Below are positions 42,541 through 51,338 of a DNA stretch of 64,000 nt, in pieces. Position 1 is the first letter of the stretch, and each line of letters begins with the position of its first letter. Source of the stretch: Goodfellowiella coeruleoviolacea. GTDB lineage: Bacteria > Actinomycetota > Actinomycetes > Mycobacteriales > Pseudonocardiaceae. Under the pieces are notes generated by a model. The model ran no database searches and had not been told where the DNA came from. It saw only the letters and a list, made by a program, of their open reading frames with translations. The translations under genes and the position numbers were made by a program. The stretch is taken from positions 62,001-126,000 of the forward strand of contig NZ_JAMTCK010000004.1 of the NCBI RefSeq assembly GCF_024171785.1. The letters are read 5' to 3'.

Positions 42541-42705
42541 CAGTTGTTCTTGGTGGACGCTGTCCTTGGTGGACGCTGTCCTTGGTGGACGGTGGAGGCG
42601 TCCGTTGTGGATGTTCTTTCTGGACGTCCGCTGTGGATGTCCGCTCTGGATGTCCGGGGAACGTCCTGAGCGGATGTCCGAAGTGGATCTTCGGCGCGGT
42701 GGGTG
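42541..42705. repeat. TGGACG/TCC-rich repeat array between convergent genes
   Basis: Two exact copies of a 16-bp unit CTTGGTGGACGCTGTC lie at 42549-42564 and 42565-42580, and an 11-base third copy follows. A degenerate run continues with TCCG(C/T)TGTGGATG-like units up to about 42705. The words resemble the GTCCAC(A/T)GTGGAC palindrome found elsewhere in the window. The array fills the space between the MFS and proline dehydrogenase genes. No protein coding is evident in it. Confidence 0.7.
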
Positions 42706-42718
42706 TTCCGCTGCCGGG

Positions 42719-43648
42719 TCAGTTGCGGGTGACGAGCGAGCGCAGGAAGAACGCGACGTTGGCCGGGCGTTCGGCCAGCCTGCGCATGAAGTAGCCGTAC
42801 CACTCGTCCCCGTAGGGCAGGTACACGCGCATCCGGTTGCCCTCGTCGGCGATGCGCCGCTGCTCGGCGTCGCGGATGCCGTAGAGCATCTGGAACTCGT
42901 AGCTGTCCGCGGCCCGGCCGGCCTGGTGGGCCAGCTTGGCGGCGATGGCGATCATCCGGGGGTCGTGCGAGGCCACCATGGGGTAGCCCTGCCCGGCCAT
43001 CAGGACCTTGAGGCACCGCACGTAGGAGAGGTCCACCTCGGACTTCTGCGCGAAGGCGACCGAGGCCGGCTCCTGGTAGGCGCCCTTGCACAGGCGGACC
43101 CGCGAACCCGGCCCGGCCAGGTCCCGGCAGTCGCCCTCGGTGCGCCGGAGGTAGGCCTGGAGCACGGCGCCCACCCAGGGGAAGTCCGCGCGCAGCTCGC
43201 GCAGGATGCCGAGGGTGGAGTCGGTGGTGGTGTGGTCCTCCATGTCCAGGGTCACCGTGGTGCCCACGGTCGCGGCGGCCTCGCAGATCCTGCGCGCGTT
43301 GTCCAGGGCGACCTTCTCGCCGATGTCCGGCAGGAACTGGCCGACCGCGGACAGCTTCACCGACACCTCGGCGCGCCCGGTCAGCCCGGCCTCGTCGAGC
43401 CGGCGCAGCAGCCGCAGGTAGGCGTCGACGGTGGCGGTGGCCTGGTGGATGTCGGTGGTGTCCTCGCCGAGGTGGTCCAGGGTGACGTACCGGCCGTCGG
43501 CGGCCAGCGCGCCGGTGACCGCGAGCGCGTCGTCGAGGGTGGCCCCGGGGATGAACCGGTCGACCACCGAGCGGGTGAGCGGCGCTCCCTCGACGAGCCT
43601 GCGGGCCAGCCGGGAGCGGGACGCGGCCAACAACGTGGAGCGGAGCAT
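42719..43648 (-). CDS. putB: Proline dehydrogenase
   Basis: A 309-residue FAD enzyme, the normal length for monofunctional actinobacterial proline dehydrogenases. Family motifs include VSVKLSAVGQFLPD, VTLDMEDHTTTDSTL, GAVLQAYLRRTEGDC, RVRLCKGAYQEP and the C-terminal YLPYGDEWYGYFMRRLAERP, which lines the substrate pocket. The ATG at 43648 follows GGAGG at six bases; the much longer frame is intergenic. It oxidises L-proline to pyrroline-5-carboxylate, which the P5C dehydrogenase encoded upstream on the same strand converts to glutamate. A 441-base gap and a hairpin separate the two, so each may have its own promoter. Confidence 0.95.
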   Translation of the reverse strand: MLRSTLLAASRSRLARRLVEGAPLTRSVVDRFIPGATLDDALAVTGALAADGRYVTLDHLGEDTTDIHQATATVDAYLRLLRRLDEAGLTGRAEVSVKLSAVGQFLPDIGEKVALDNARRICEAAATVGTTVTLDMEDHTTTDSTLGILRELRADFPWVGAVLQAYLRRTEGDCRDLAGPGSRVRLCKGAYQEPASVAFAQKSEVDLSYVRCLKVLMAGQGYPMVASHDPRMIAIAAKLAHQAGRAADSYEFQMLYGIRDAEQRRIADEGNRMRVYLPYGDEWYGYFMRRLAERPANVAFFLRSLVTRN

Positions 43649-44089
43649 GCGAACCTCCGAGGTGGCGAGGGCTGGCGCCGTGCTGGCGGGCCGGGGCGGG
43701 TGGACGGGTCCGGGTGGCCGGGGCCGGGTGGGCTGGCGTCGGCCGTGCCGGGCCCGGGTGGTGTGCGCTGGCTCGACGCGCGCCGGCCCGGCGTGCCGGT
43801 GAGCCGGTCGCGCGCCGGCCCGCGGTGCGTGGCCGGGGTGGTGCGGTGGCCGGTTGTGCGCGTCGGCGGGTGGTGGGGTGGCTGAGGTGGGGCCGCTACC
43901 ACGGATCTGGATCGCGGCCGCGGTTTTCACCCGCTCGTGGCCGGTGTTGTCCACAGGCTGCGGAGTTGTCCCCAGGCCGGGCCGACGCGGTACCGGTGGG
44001 GGGTGGGGTGGATAGGCTGGAGCGGGGTCGCCCCCCTGGGAGGGCGGGGGTGTGTTCTGGTGCGTTGACAGCCGAACCGAACCCACCGT
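43649..44089. other. Gene-free interval between P5C dehydrogenase and proline dehydrogenase
   Basis: I see no credible gene here. Codon structure is lost in runs of GGCCGG-type low-complexity sequence (43680-43870). A TTGTCCACAGGCTGCGGAGTTGTCCCC stretch near 43950 contains two TTGTCC words. The proline dehydrogenase promoter should lie in this interval, but no clear -10 or -35 can be named. Confidence 0.5.
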
Positions 44090-44133
44090 CCCCAGGGGCG
44101 GCGCGGCCGTGGTGGCCGGTGCGGCCCCTGGGG
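44090..44133 (-). terminator. Hairpin downstream of P5C dehydrogenase gene
   Basis: Perfect 10-bp arms CCCCAGGGGC / GCCCCTGGGG enclose 24 bases that can themselves pair through GGCC/GGCC. It lies 12 bases after the P5C dehydrogenase stop on the leftward strand. A terminator between the two proline genes is the simplest reading. Confidence 0.65.
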
Positions 44134-44145
44134 TGGCGGTGCGGG

Positions 44146-45771
44146 TCAGCCCTGGTGGGGGTAGCGGTACGAGGTCGGCGGCACAAAGGTCTCCTTGATC
44201 GACCTCGGGCTGGTCCAGCGCAGCAGGTTCAGGATCGAGCCCGCCTTGTCGTTGGTGCCCGAGGCCCGGGAGCCGCCGAACGGCTGCTGGCCGACGACCG
44301 CGCCGGTGGGCTTGTCGTTGATGTAGAAGTTGCCCGCCGCGAACCGCAGCTCCTCGCTGGCCGAGGCGATCGCCGCCCGGTCCCTCGCGATGACCGCGCC
44401 GGTCAGCCCGTACGGGGCGGCGCGCTCCAGCTGGCGCACCACCCGGTCGTAGTCGCCGTCCTCGTACACGTGCACCGCCAGCACCGGGCCGAAGTACTCG
44501 GTGGTGAACACCTCGTGCTCCGGGTCGCTGCCCAGCAGCACCGTGGGCCGCACGAAGTAGCCCTCGCTGTCGTCGGCCGTGCCGCCGGCCACCACCTCCA
44601 GGGCCGAGTCCGACCGCGCCCGGTCCAACACCCCGGACAGCTTGTCGAACGCCCGGCGGTCGATCACCGCGCCCATGAAGTTGCTCAGGTCGGTGACATC
44701 ACCCACGGTCAACGACTCCACCTCGGCGAGGAAGTCGTCACGCATCCGCTGCCACACCGACCGGGGCACGTACGCGCGCGACGCCGCCGAGCACTTCTGC
44801 CCCTGGTACTCGAACGCGCCCCGGACCAGGGCGGTGCGCAGCACGTCCACGTCGGCCGACGGGTGCGCCAGGACGAAGTCCTTGCCGCCGGTCTCGCCGA
44901 CCAGCCGCGGGTAACCCCGGTAGCGGGCGATGTTCGCGCCCACCGTCGACCACAGGTGCTGGAACGTCCTGGTCGACCCGGTGAAGTGGATGCCGGCCAG
45001 GTCCGGGTCGGCCAGGGCCACCTCGGACACGGCCAGCCCGTCACCGGTCACCAGGTTGATCACGCCCGGCGGCAGGCCGGCCTCCTCCAGCAGCCGCATG
45101 GTCAGGTGCGCGGCCAGGGTCTGGGTGGGCGAGGGCTTCCACAGCACCACGTTGCCCATCAGCGCGGGCGCGGTCGGCAGGTTGCCGGCGATCGCGGTGA
45201 AGTTGAACGGGGTGATCGCGTAGACGAAGCCCTCCAGCGGACGGTGGTCCAGCCGGTTCCACACCCCCGGGGAGCTGTTCGGCTGCTGCTCCAGCACCTG
45301 CCGTCCGAAGTGGACGTTGAACCGCCAGAAGTCGGCCAGCTCGCACGCCGAGTCGATCTCGGCCTGGATGGCGGTCTTGGACTGGCCCAGCATGGTGGCC
45401 GCGTTGAGCGTGGCCCGCCACGGGCCGCTCAACAGGTCGGCGGCGCGCAGCAGGATCGCGGCCCGGTCGTCATAGGACAGCGCCCGCCACGCCGGAGCGG
45501 CCTGCCGCGCCGCGGCCAGGGCCTCGCGCGTGTCCTCCTGGGTGGCGTTGCCCATCGTGCCCAGCACCGCGCGGTGCTTGTGCGGCTGAACCACGTCGAT
45601 CCGCTCGCCGCCACCCAGCCGGCGCTGCCCCCCGATGGTCATGGTCAGCTCGACCGGCTCCTTGGCCAGCTCCGCGAGCTTGGCCTCCAACTTGGCCCGC
45701 TCCGGGCTACCAGGGGCGTAGCCGAGCACCGGCTCGTTCACCGGGGCGGGAACGTTTGTCACGGCATCCAC
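44146..45771 (-). CDS. pruA: L-glutamate gamma-semialdehyde (P5C) dehydrogenase
   Basis: A 541-residue aldehyde dehydrogenase of the P5CDH group. The catalytic Cys lies in AFEYQGQKCSAASRAYVP and the general base Glu in PRLVGETGGKDFVLAHPSA. The NAD site region shows TPFNFTAIAGNLPTAPALMG and NVVLWKPSPTQTLAAHL. It converts P5C (as glutamate semialdehyde) to glutamate with NAD+, completing proline breakdown. The start is the GTG at 45771 with AAGGAG six bases upstream; the longer frame runs antisense into the regulator. It is divergent from a PucR-type regulator, which matches known proline-inducible control in actinobacteria. Confidence 0.95.
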   Translation of the reverse strand: MDAVTNVPAPVNEPVLGYAPGSPERAKLEAKLAELAKEPVELTMTIGGQRRLGGGERIDVVQPHKHRAVLGTMGNATQEDTREALAAARQAAPAWRALSYDDRAAILLRAADLLSGPWRATLNAATMLGQSKTAIQAEIDSACELADFWRFNVHFGRQVLEQQPNSSPGVWNRLDHRPLEGFVYAITPFNFTAIAGNLPTAPALMGNVVLWKPSPTQTLAAHLTMRLLEEAGLPPGVINLVTGDGLAVSEVALADPDLAGIHFTGSTRTFQHLWSTVGANIARYRGYPRLVGETGGKDFVLAHPSADVDVLRTALVRGAFEYQGQKCSAASRAYVPRSVWQRMRDDFLAEVESLTVGDVTDLSNFMGAVIDRRAFDKLSGVLDRARSDSALEVVAGGTADDSEGYFVRPTVLLGSDPEHEVFTTEYFGPVLAVHVYEDGDYDRVVRQLERAAPYGLTGAVIARDRAAIASASEELRFAAGNFYINDKPTGAVVGQQPFGGSRASGTNDKAGSILNLLRWTSPRSIKETFVPPTSYRYPHQG

Positions 45772-45970
45772 GGGAAGCTCCTTCACGACTCGCGCCTTGT
45801 CGTTCAATGCCCACCGACACGCGCGGCCAACCCTCCGGCGTCGGGCTGGGCATCGACGGCCTGACCAGCGGTGCTTACTGCAGAAACTAGGCCCCGCCGG
45901 CCGCGCTTCCGTTGTTCGCGCGCCTAGGATTGAGGCCACAGCGTTGTCGGGTCGAACAAAGGGGCCAGCA

Positions 45971-47638
45971 GTGGACGGTGCCGTCGCCGCCTCGGCCAGT
46001 GCGCCGCCGCAGCGCGCCCGCGCCAGCCTCCGGCAGGTGCTCATCACCCTGGGCGACCCGCTGATCGAGCCACTGGTGGCGCCGCGCGGCCTCGGCGTGG
46101 AAGCCCGCGACGTGGTCATCTCCGACCCCGACGACGACCTCGACGCCCGTCCCGGCGACCTGGTGCTGGTGATCGGCGCGCGGGGCCGGGCGGCCGTGTC
46201 CGCCGTGCGGGCCGCCGGCCGCGCCGGGGCCGCGGCCGTGCTGGTCAAGGTGGACTCCGCCGAGCAGGCCACGGTGCTGCGCCAGGCCGCCGTGGACACC
46301 GGCGTCGCACTGCTCGGCGTGCCGCCCGAGGCGCGCTGGGAACGGCTGGCCACCCTGGCCCGCGGTGTGCTGGCCAGTGCCGAGGCCAGCCCCGGCGAGG
46401 GGCTGGGCGACCTGTTCTCGCTGGCCCAGACCATCGCCGCGCTGACCGGCGGCACGGTCAGCATCGAGGACACCGCCAACCGGGTGCTGGCCTACTCCCG
46501 CTCCTCCGACGAGGTCGACGAGCTGCGCCGGCTGTCCATCCTGGGCCGCCAGGGCCCCGAGCCCTACCTGGCGCTGCTGCGCGAGTGGGGCGTCTACGAG
46601 CGGCTGCGGGCCAGCGAGGAGGTGGTCCGCATCGCCGAACGGCCCGAACTGGGCATCCGCGGCCGGCTCGCCGTGGGCATGCACGTCGGCGACCAGCTGC
46701 TGGGCACCATCTGGGTGCAGGAGGGCCGCGAACCCCTCAGCGAGGCGGCCGAACGCGCCCTGCTGGGCGCGGCCCGGGTCACCGCCCTGCACCTGATCCG
46801 GCAGCGCAACGAGCCCACCGCCGGGCTGCGGTTCCGGGAGAACCTGCTGGCCGCCCTGCTGGACGGGCGCACCGACGCCGAGTCGGTGGCCGAGCAGATC
46901 GGCGCGGACGCCACCCGGCCGGCCGCCGTGGCCGTGTTCACCCTGCGCACCAGCGGCCGGGCCGGCATCGGCCGGGCCGAACTGGAACTCAAGCGCGCCG
47001 AGATGACCAACCTGATCTCCGTGCACGCCGCCGCCTACCGGCGCAGTGCCCTGGTCACCCCGGTCGGCACCCGCACCTACGTGCTGCTGCCCGACCTGCC
47101 CGAGCTGCCCGAGCCGCCGACCGGGGCGCCGGCGGCGGACTGCCCGGTGCCGCCGGCCGTGCTGGGCATGACCAGGGAGGTGGTGGCCACCGCCCGCCGC
47201 CACCTGGGCATGACCGTGCAGGCCGCGGTCGGCTCACCCGTGCCCACCCTGGACGAGGTGCCCCGGTCCCGGCAGGAGGCCGACCGGGTGCTCGCGGCCA
47301 TGGCCCGCGACGTCGCCGGCGACGTGGCCACCCTGGGCCAGGTGCGGTCCCAGGTGCTGCTCAGCGAGACCCTGGCGCTGCTGGCCGCCAACCCCGAGGT
47401 GCGCGACCCCCGCCTGGGTGTCCTGCTGGCGCACGACGCCGAACACGACAGCAGCCTGGCCGAGTCGCTGCTGGCCTACCTCGACGCGTTCGGCGACGTG
47501 CGCACCGCCGCCCACCGGCTGCACGTCCACCCCAACACGCTGCGCTACCGGGTGCGCCGGGCCGTCGAGGTCACCGGCCTCGACCTCGACGACCCGAGGC
47601 AGCGGCTGTTCGCCCAGCTTCAGCTGCGGCTGTCCTGA
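45971..47638 (+). CDS. PucR-family regulator of proline catabolism
   Basis: A 555-residue regulator. An N-terminal PucR-like domain (about 20-140, including PGDLVLVIGARGRAAVSAVR) leads to a central GGDEF-like region. The C-terminal PucR HTH reads LAYLDAFGDVRTAAHRLHVH and NTLRYRVRRAVEVTGLDLDD. The GTG at 45971 has AAAGGGG seven bases upstream; an ATG at 45797 lies inside the divergent promoter. Proline-responsive PucR regulators divergent from the proline catabolic genes are known in actinobacteria (PruR in mycobacteria and relatives). It probably activates the P5C dehydrogenase gene in the presence of proline. The 3' end overlaps the convergent YidC gene by 19 bases. Confidence 0.88.
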   Translation: MDGAVAASASAPPQRARASLRQVLITLGDPLIEPLVAPRGLGVEARDVVISDPDDDLDARPGDLVLVIGARGRAAVSAVRAAGRAGAAAVLVKVDSAEQATVLRQAAVDTGVALLGVPPEARWERLATLARGVLASAEASPGEGLGDLFSLAQTIAALTGGTVSIEDTANRVLAYSRSSDEVDELRRLSILGRQGPEPYLALLREWGVYERLRASEEVVRIAERPELGIRGRLAVGMHVGDQLLGTIWVQEGREPLSEAAERALLGAARVTALHLIRQRNEPTAGLRFRENLLAALLDGRTDAESVAEQIGADATRPAAVAVFTLRTSGRAGIGRAELELKRAEMTNLISVHAAAYRRSALVTPVGTRTYVLLPDLPELPEPPTGAPAADCPVPPAVLGMTREVVATARRHLGMTVQAAVGSPVPTLDEVPRSRQEADRVLAAMARDVAGDVATLGQVRSQVLLSETLALLAANPEVRDPRLGVLLAHDAEHDSSLAESLLAYLDAFGDVRTAAHRLHVHPNTLRYRVRRAVEVTGLDLDDPRQRLFAQLQLRLS

Positions 47639-48378
47639 CCGGCCGGCGCGCCCACCGGGCCGCGGCGCAGCACCGCCCGCTCGATCACCGCCCAGGTGGT
47701 GGAGGTGAGCAGGTAGACGCCGGCGGCCAGGGGCAGCACCGCGGCGCCCAGCAGTGTGCCGAACGGCAGCACGCGCACCAGCCAGCCAGCGGGCACCCCG
47801 GGCCCGGCCGGGGTGCCGGCGAGCAGCGCCTGGCGGGCCTGCCACCGGGACGAGCACCAGGCCACCACCGCCAGCAGCGCGAACAACCCCAGGAACACCG
47901 CGCCGCCGGCCGGCCAGAACCCCGAGGGCGCGCCCAGCACGTCCAGCCAGTGCGCGCCCAGCGGCGCGCCGAACAGGGCGTGGTCGAGCAGGCCGTTGGG
48001 GGCCGCGCCGATCGAGGACGAGCTGAACAGCCGGTACAGCACGGTGAAGAAGGGCAGCTGGGCGAGCATCGGCAGGCAGCCGGCGAACAGCGAGGTGCCC
48101 GACCGCTGGTGCAGCGCGAGCACCTCCTGCTGGAGCCGCTGCGGGTCGTCCCGGTGGCGTTCGCGCAGCTCGCGCAGTTGCGGTGCGAGCGAGGCGCGGG
48201 CGCGTTCACCGCGCACCGCCGCCCGGCTCAGCGGCAGCAACAGCAGCCGGACGCCCGCGGTGAACAGCACGATGGCCAGGGTGGTGGCGAACTCGCCGGC
48301 CAGCGGCCGGGTGATCGAGGCGAGCCAGGAAACGAGGTGGTACGCGCCGGAAACGGGCACGTCGAGGAAACCGAACAC
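47620..48378 (-). CDS. YidC/Oxa1-family insertase, second copy type
   Basis: A 252-residue membrane protein with five hydrophobic helices. The core has LLLLPLSRAAVRGERARASL with a cytosolic coiled loop APQLRELRERHRDDPQRLQQ, then SLFAGCLPMLAQLPFFTVLY, as in Oxa1/YidC. The positively charged groove residue lies in the first helix (AGVRLLLLPL). The usual dnaA-linked yidC neighbours (rnpA, jag) are absent, so this is an extra paralogue. The GTG at 48378 has GGAG eight bases upstream. A DUF6412 membrane protein lies upstream, an association I recall from other actinobacteria. Its clients are unknown. Confidence 0.88.
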   Translation of the reverse strand: MFGFLDVPVSGAYHLVSWLASITRPLAGEFATTLAIVLFTAGVRLLLLPLSRAAVRGERARASLAPQLRELRERHRDDPQRLQQEVLALHQRSGTSLFAGCLPMLAQLPFFTVLYRLFSSSSIGAAPNGLLDHALFGAPLGAHWLDVLGAPSGFWPAGGAVFLGLFALLAVVAWCSSRWQARQALLAGTPAGPGVPAGWLVRVLPFGTLLGAAVLPLAAGVYLLTSTTWAVIERAVLRRGPVGAPAGQDSRS

Positions 48379-48424
48379 GGACAGCACTCCGTCATGTCGA
48401 AGTCGCGGCGAGGAGCGCGCAACC

Positions 48425-48472
48425 ATCCACAGTGGACGGGCAGGGCGGTGCCCCGCACCGTCCACAGCGGAC
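48425..48472. repeat. Two near copies of the GTCCACAGTGGAC palindrome
   Basis: ATCCACAGTGGAC (48425-48437) and GTCCACAGCGGAC (48460-48472) lie 35 bases apart in the space between the DUF6412 and YidC genes. Each differs from the palindrome by one base. Confidence 0.6.
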
Positions 48473-48581
48473 AGGCGCGGTGGGCCGCGCCGGCACGCGG
48501 GCACGGCGCGGTGAAGGAAAAGCACGCGTGGACAGGAAGAAGGGCCGGTGGGGGTCAGCGGCGCCGGGTGCGGCGCCGGAC

Positions 48582-48902
48582 CTAGCCGACCGACGGGTGC
48601 CGCTGGCCGGGGGCGCGGGGCCGGGACCGGCCGGCCGCGTCCGGGTCGCGCAGGCGCAGGAAGGCCGCGCGGCGGGAGCGTTCCCGCAGGGCCTGGGCCC
48701 GGGTGCGGATCGGTGAGCTGGCCACGTCGAGCCGGCCGGCGTGCGCGTGGCACACCACCAGCACGACCACCACGCCGGCCGCGGCCACCAGGGAGGCCAC
48801 CGCCAGCAGACCGCCCGGGCCGGACGTCGACTCGACCAGCGCCGCCGACCACGTCGGGAACAGCAGGGTGAGCACGGTGGTGACCAGCGACAGCTCGCCC
48901 AT
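48582..48902 (-). CDS. DUF6412 membrane protein
   Basis: A 106-residue protein with two hydrophobic helices (LVTTVLTLLFPTWSAALVE and LAVASLVAAAGVVVVLVVC), followed by a basic segment ALRERSRRAAFLRLRDPDAA and GRSRPRAPG. That R-x-DPDAxGRxRPRAPG ending is the hallmark of DUF6412 as I recall it. The ATG at 48902 has GGGAGG at good spacing. It lies upstream of the YidC paralogue on the same strand and both are membrane proteins, so a joint role in membrane-protein insertion is possible. Confidence 0.75.
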   Translation of the reverse strand: MGELSLVTTVLTLLFPTWSAALVESTSGPGGLLAVASLVAAAGVVVVLVVCHAHAGRLDVASSPIRTRAQALRERSRRAAFLRLRDPDAAGRSRPRAPGQRHPSVG

Positions 48903-48952
48903 CACGCCTCCCGCACCCGCTCGCCGACTCCCGGCCAGTCTACGGAACCCCG

Positions 48953-49822
48953 CTACGGGCGCCGGGGCTGGCGGTGCAGCAGGCCCAGCCGCAGCCACTG
49001 CGCCTCGGCCGCCTCGATGTGCGCGCGGGTGCGGGCCGGGTCCACCGCGGCGAGCTGGGCGACCACGGCCTGGGCCAAGGCCAGCCCCGGGGTCAGCGAC
49101 GGGAAGAACGCCACGCCCTCGGCCGGCACCAGCAGCACCTGCTCGGCGGTGCGCACCAGGGCCGGGTCCGCGACGTCGGTCAGCACGAACACCCGGGCGC
49201 CCCGGGCGTGCGCCTGCTCGGTGGCCAGCACCGTGCTCTGGTAGAGCCGCCAGAAGCTGATCGCCAGCAGCACGTCCCCCTCGCCCAGCCGGGCCAGCGC
49301 GTTGGCCAGGTCGGCGTCGTCGCTGGCCAGCTCCACCGGGTAGCCGGCCAGCCTGGCGTTGTGGGTGAGGGCCGCACCCACGGCCGCGTAGCTGCCCTTG
49401 GCCACCACCAGGGTGCGCCCGGCCGAGGCGATGGCGGTGGCCAGGCCGGCCACGTCCACCTCGGCCACCCGCCGGGCCAGCGCGCCGATCCCGTCCAGGT
49501 CGCGGTGCAGCGACGCCAGCGCCGGGCTGCCGCTGACCTCGTGGTGCTCGGCCACGTCCGAGGCGCTCAGCGAGGACAGGTAGCGGGCCCGCAACTCCTG
49601 TTGCAGCGCCGGCCAGCCGGCGAAGCCGAGGGCCTGCGCGGTGCGGGTGACGGTGGCGACGTTGACCCCGGCCAGCTCGGCCAGGTCGGCGGCGGAGCCG
49701 AAACAGGCCCGCCGCGGCTGGGACAGCAGCACCTCCAGCACGGCCGCCGCCTTGGGTTTGAGCCCCCGTTCGGGCACCCGGCCGCGCAGCCAGTGCTCCA
49801 CCGCGTCCCCGGTCTCGGTCAC
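48953..49822 (-). CDS. MurR/RpiR-family regulator
   Basis: A 289-residue regulator. The HTH_6 domain (about 1-80) includes SAADLAELAGVNVATVTRTA and LGFAGWPALQQELRARYLSS. A SIS domain follows (about 120-260) with RTLVVAKGSYAAVGAALTHN and GDVLLAISFWRLYQSTVLAT. RpiR proteins sense phosphosugars or related small molecules through the SIS domain. It is divergent from an MFS-GAF-amidohydrolase operon across about 100 bases holding a perfect palindrome. The SIS residues that would bind a phosphosugar are not obviously kept, so the ligand is open. Confidence 0.9.
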   Translation of the reverse strand: MTETGDAVEHWLRGRVPERGLKPKAAAVLEVLLSQPRRACFGSAADLAELAGVNVATVTRTAQALGFAGWPALQQELRARYLSSLSASDVAEHHEVSGSPALASLHRDLDGIGALARRVAEVDVAGLATAIASAGRTLVVAKGSYAAVGAALTHNARLAGYPVELASDDADLANALARLGEGDVLLAISFWRLYQSTVLATEQAHARGARVFVLTDVADPALVRTAEQVLLVPAEGVAFFPSLTPGLALAQAVVAQLAAVDPARTRAHIEAAEAQWLRLGLLHRQPRRP

Positions 49823-49854
49823 GTGCCCGTCCCCTGAACGTTACCGACAAATTC

Positions 49855-49868
49855 GCAATGACCATTGC
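49855..49868. promoter_or_regulatory. Palindrome GCAATG-AC-CATTGC, likely RpiR operator
   Basis: Perfect 6-bp arms around AC, in the 103-base gap between the RpiR gene and the MFS operon. TTCGCA words flank it on both sides (49852 and 49872). It lies 58 bases before the MFS start and 33 before the regulator start, suiting control of both. Confidence 0.6.
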
Positions 49869-49925
49869 ATTTTCGCAGGACCGCAGCTTAGTTTGCGTGA
49901 AATCCGAGAACCATCCGGAGGGCGC

Positions 49926-51338
49926 ATGTCCCTGTTGGCGCGGCTGGACCGGCTCCCGCTGAGCCGGCCACACTACGGTCTGCTGCTGCTCGGCGGCCTG
50001 GGCTACACCTTCGACGGCATGGACGCGGCCGTGATCGCGTTCCTGCTGCCCAGCGTCGGCCAGGAGTGGGGGCTGGACAACGGCCAGCTCGGCCTGATCG
50101 GCTCGGCCACCCCGTTCGGCTTCCTGTTCGGCGCGACCATCGCCGGCCTGCTCGGCGACCGGATTGGCCGCCGCCGGGTGATGATGTGGGCGCTCGCGTT
50201 CTACGCGGCGTTCACCCTGGTCGCCGCGGTCGCCCCGAACTACGAGGTGTTCCTGGGCGCCCGGGTGCTCGCCGGCCTGGGCACCGGCGCGGAGAGCGCC
50301 ATCATCGCCCCGTTCCTGTCGGAGTTCGTGCCGGCCGCGCGCCGCGGCTGGTTCGTGGGCGCGCTGTCCGGGTTCTTCTCCTTCGGGTTCGTCGCCGCCG
50401 CCCTGATCGGCCGGTTCGTGGTGCCGACCATGGGGGAGGGCTGGCGCGTCGCGCAGGTGATCACCGCGCTGCCCGTGGTGATGCTGCTGTGGTGGCGGCG
50501 CTCGCTGCCGGAGTCACCGCGCTTCCTCATCGCCAACGGACGCCACGCCGAGGCCGAGGTGGTCGTCACCGACCTGGAGCGGCGGGTGGCGGCGGCGACC
50601 CGCGCCCCGCTGCCGCCCGTGCCGTCCACACCGGACACACCTGAGGTGGCCGCGGCAGCGCCCAAGCTGGGCCTGATCTCCGCGCTGCGCCACCTGTGGG
50701 GGCCGGGCATGGCCCGCCGGACCGCGATCACCTGGCTGATCTGGTTCGTGATCACCTTCTCCTACTACGGGTTCTTCTCCTGGATCCCCACGCTGCTCGT
50801 GCAGCGCGGCATCACCGTGACCAAGAGCTTCGAGTTCTCCATCATCATCTACCTGGCGCAGATCCCCGGGTACTTCTCGGCCGCCTGGGTCTCCGAGCGG
50901 CTGGACCGCAAGAACACCATCGCGCTGTACCTGGCCGGGTCGGCGGTGTCCGCGTTCTGGCTCAGCCAGATGAGCGACCCGGTGATGATCACCGTGGCCG
51001 GCGCGGTGCTGTCCTTCTTCCTCAACGGCACCTACGCGGGCGTCTACTCCTACACACCCGAGGTGTTCCCGACCTGGATCCGGGCCAGCGGCAGCGGGTT
51101 GGCCAGCGCGTTCGGCCGGGTGGGCAGCATCCTCGCGCCGTCCATCATCGGGGTGTTCGCGGCCAGCCTCGGCTTCGCCGGGGTGTTCGGCCTGACCACG
51201 GCGGTGCTCGTGGTCGGCGTGTTGTGCACCGTGCTGTTCGGGGTGTCCACGGCCGGGCGTTCCCTGGAGGACCTCACCGAGCCGGGACCGGCGGCCCCGC
51301 CGGCCCAGCCGCGCGCGGCGGAGGAGAACAGGGCATGA
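49926..51338 (+). CDS. MFS metabolite:H+ symporter
   Basis: A 470-residue, 12-helix transporter of the sugar/acid symporter type. It shows LLGGLGYTFDGMDAAVIAFL, LLGDRIGRRRVMMWALAFYA (motif A) and the half-repeat AAWVSERLDRKNTIALYLAG with TYAGVYSYTPEVFPTWIRAS. This pattern is closest to the aromatic-acid/niacin transporter group. A long cytosolic loop (ATRAPLPPVPSTPDTPEVAA) joins the halves. The ATG at 49926 has CGGAGGG upstream. It is the first gene of a coupled operon with a GAF protein and an amidohydrolase, so it probably imports the amidohydrolase substrate. Confidence 0.88.
   Translation: MSLLARLDRLPLSRPHYGLLLLGGLGYTFDGMDAAVIAFLLPSVGQEWGLDNGQLGLIGSATPFGFLFGATIAGLLGDRIGRRRVMMWALAFYAAFTLVAAVAPNYEVFLGARVLAGLGTGAESAIIAPFLSEFVPAARRGWFVGALSGFFSFGFVAAALIGRFVVPTMGEGWRVAQVITALPVVMLLWWRRSLPESPRFLIANGRHAEAEVVVTDLERRVAAATRAPLPPVPSTPDTPEVAAAAPKLGLISALRHLWGPGMARRTAITWLIWFVITFSYYGFFSWIPTLLVQRGITVTKSFEFSIIIYLAQIPGYFSAAWVSERLDRKNTIALYLAGSAVSAFWLSQMSDPVMITVAGAVLSFFLNGTYAGVYSYTPEVFPTWIRASGSGLASAFGRVGSILAPSIIGVFAASLGFAGVFGLTTAVLVVGVLCTVLFGVSTAGRSLEDLTEPGPAAPPAQPRAAEENRA

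Noticed and set aside
42541..42705. Possible CRISPR array
   Set aside because: Repeats are 16 bp and directly adjacent, with no unique spacers and no cas genes nearby.
46585..48585. 666-codon frame over the PucR and YidC genes
   Set aside because: It crosses two well-supported genes in an alternative frame and yields low-complexity Arg/Gly/Gln sequence.
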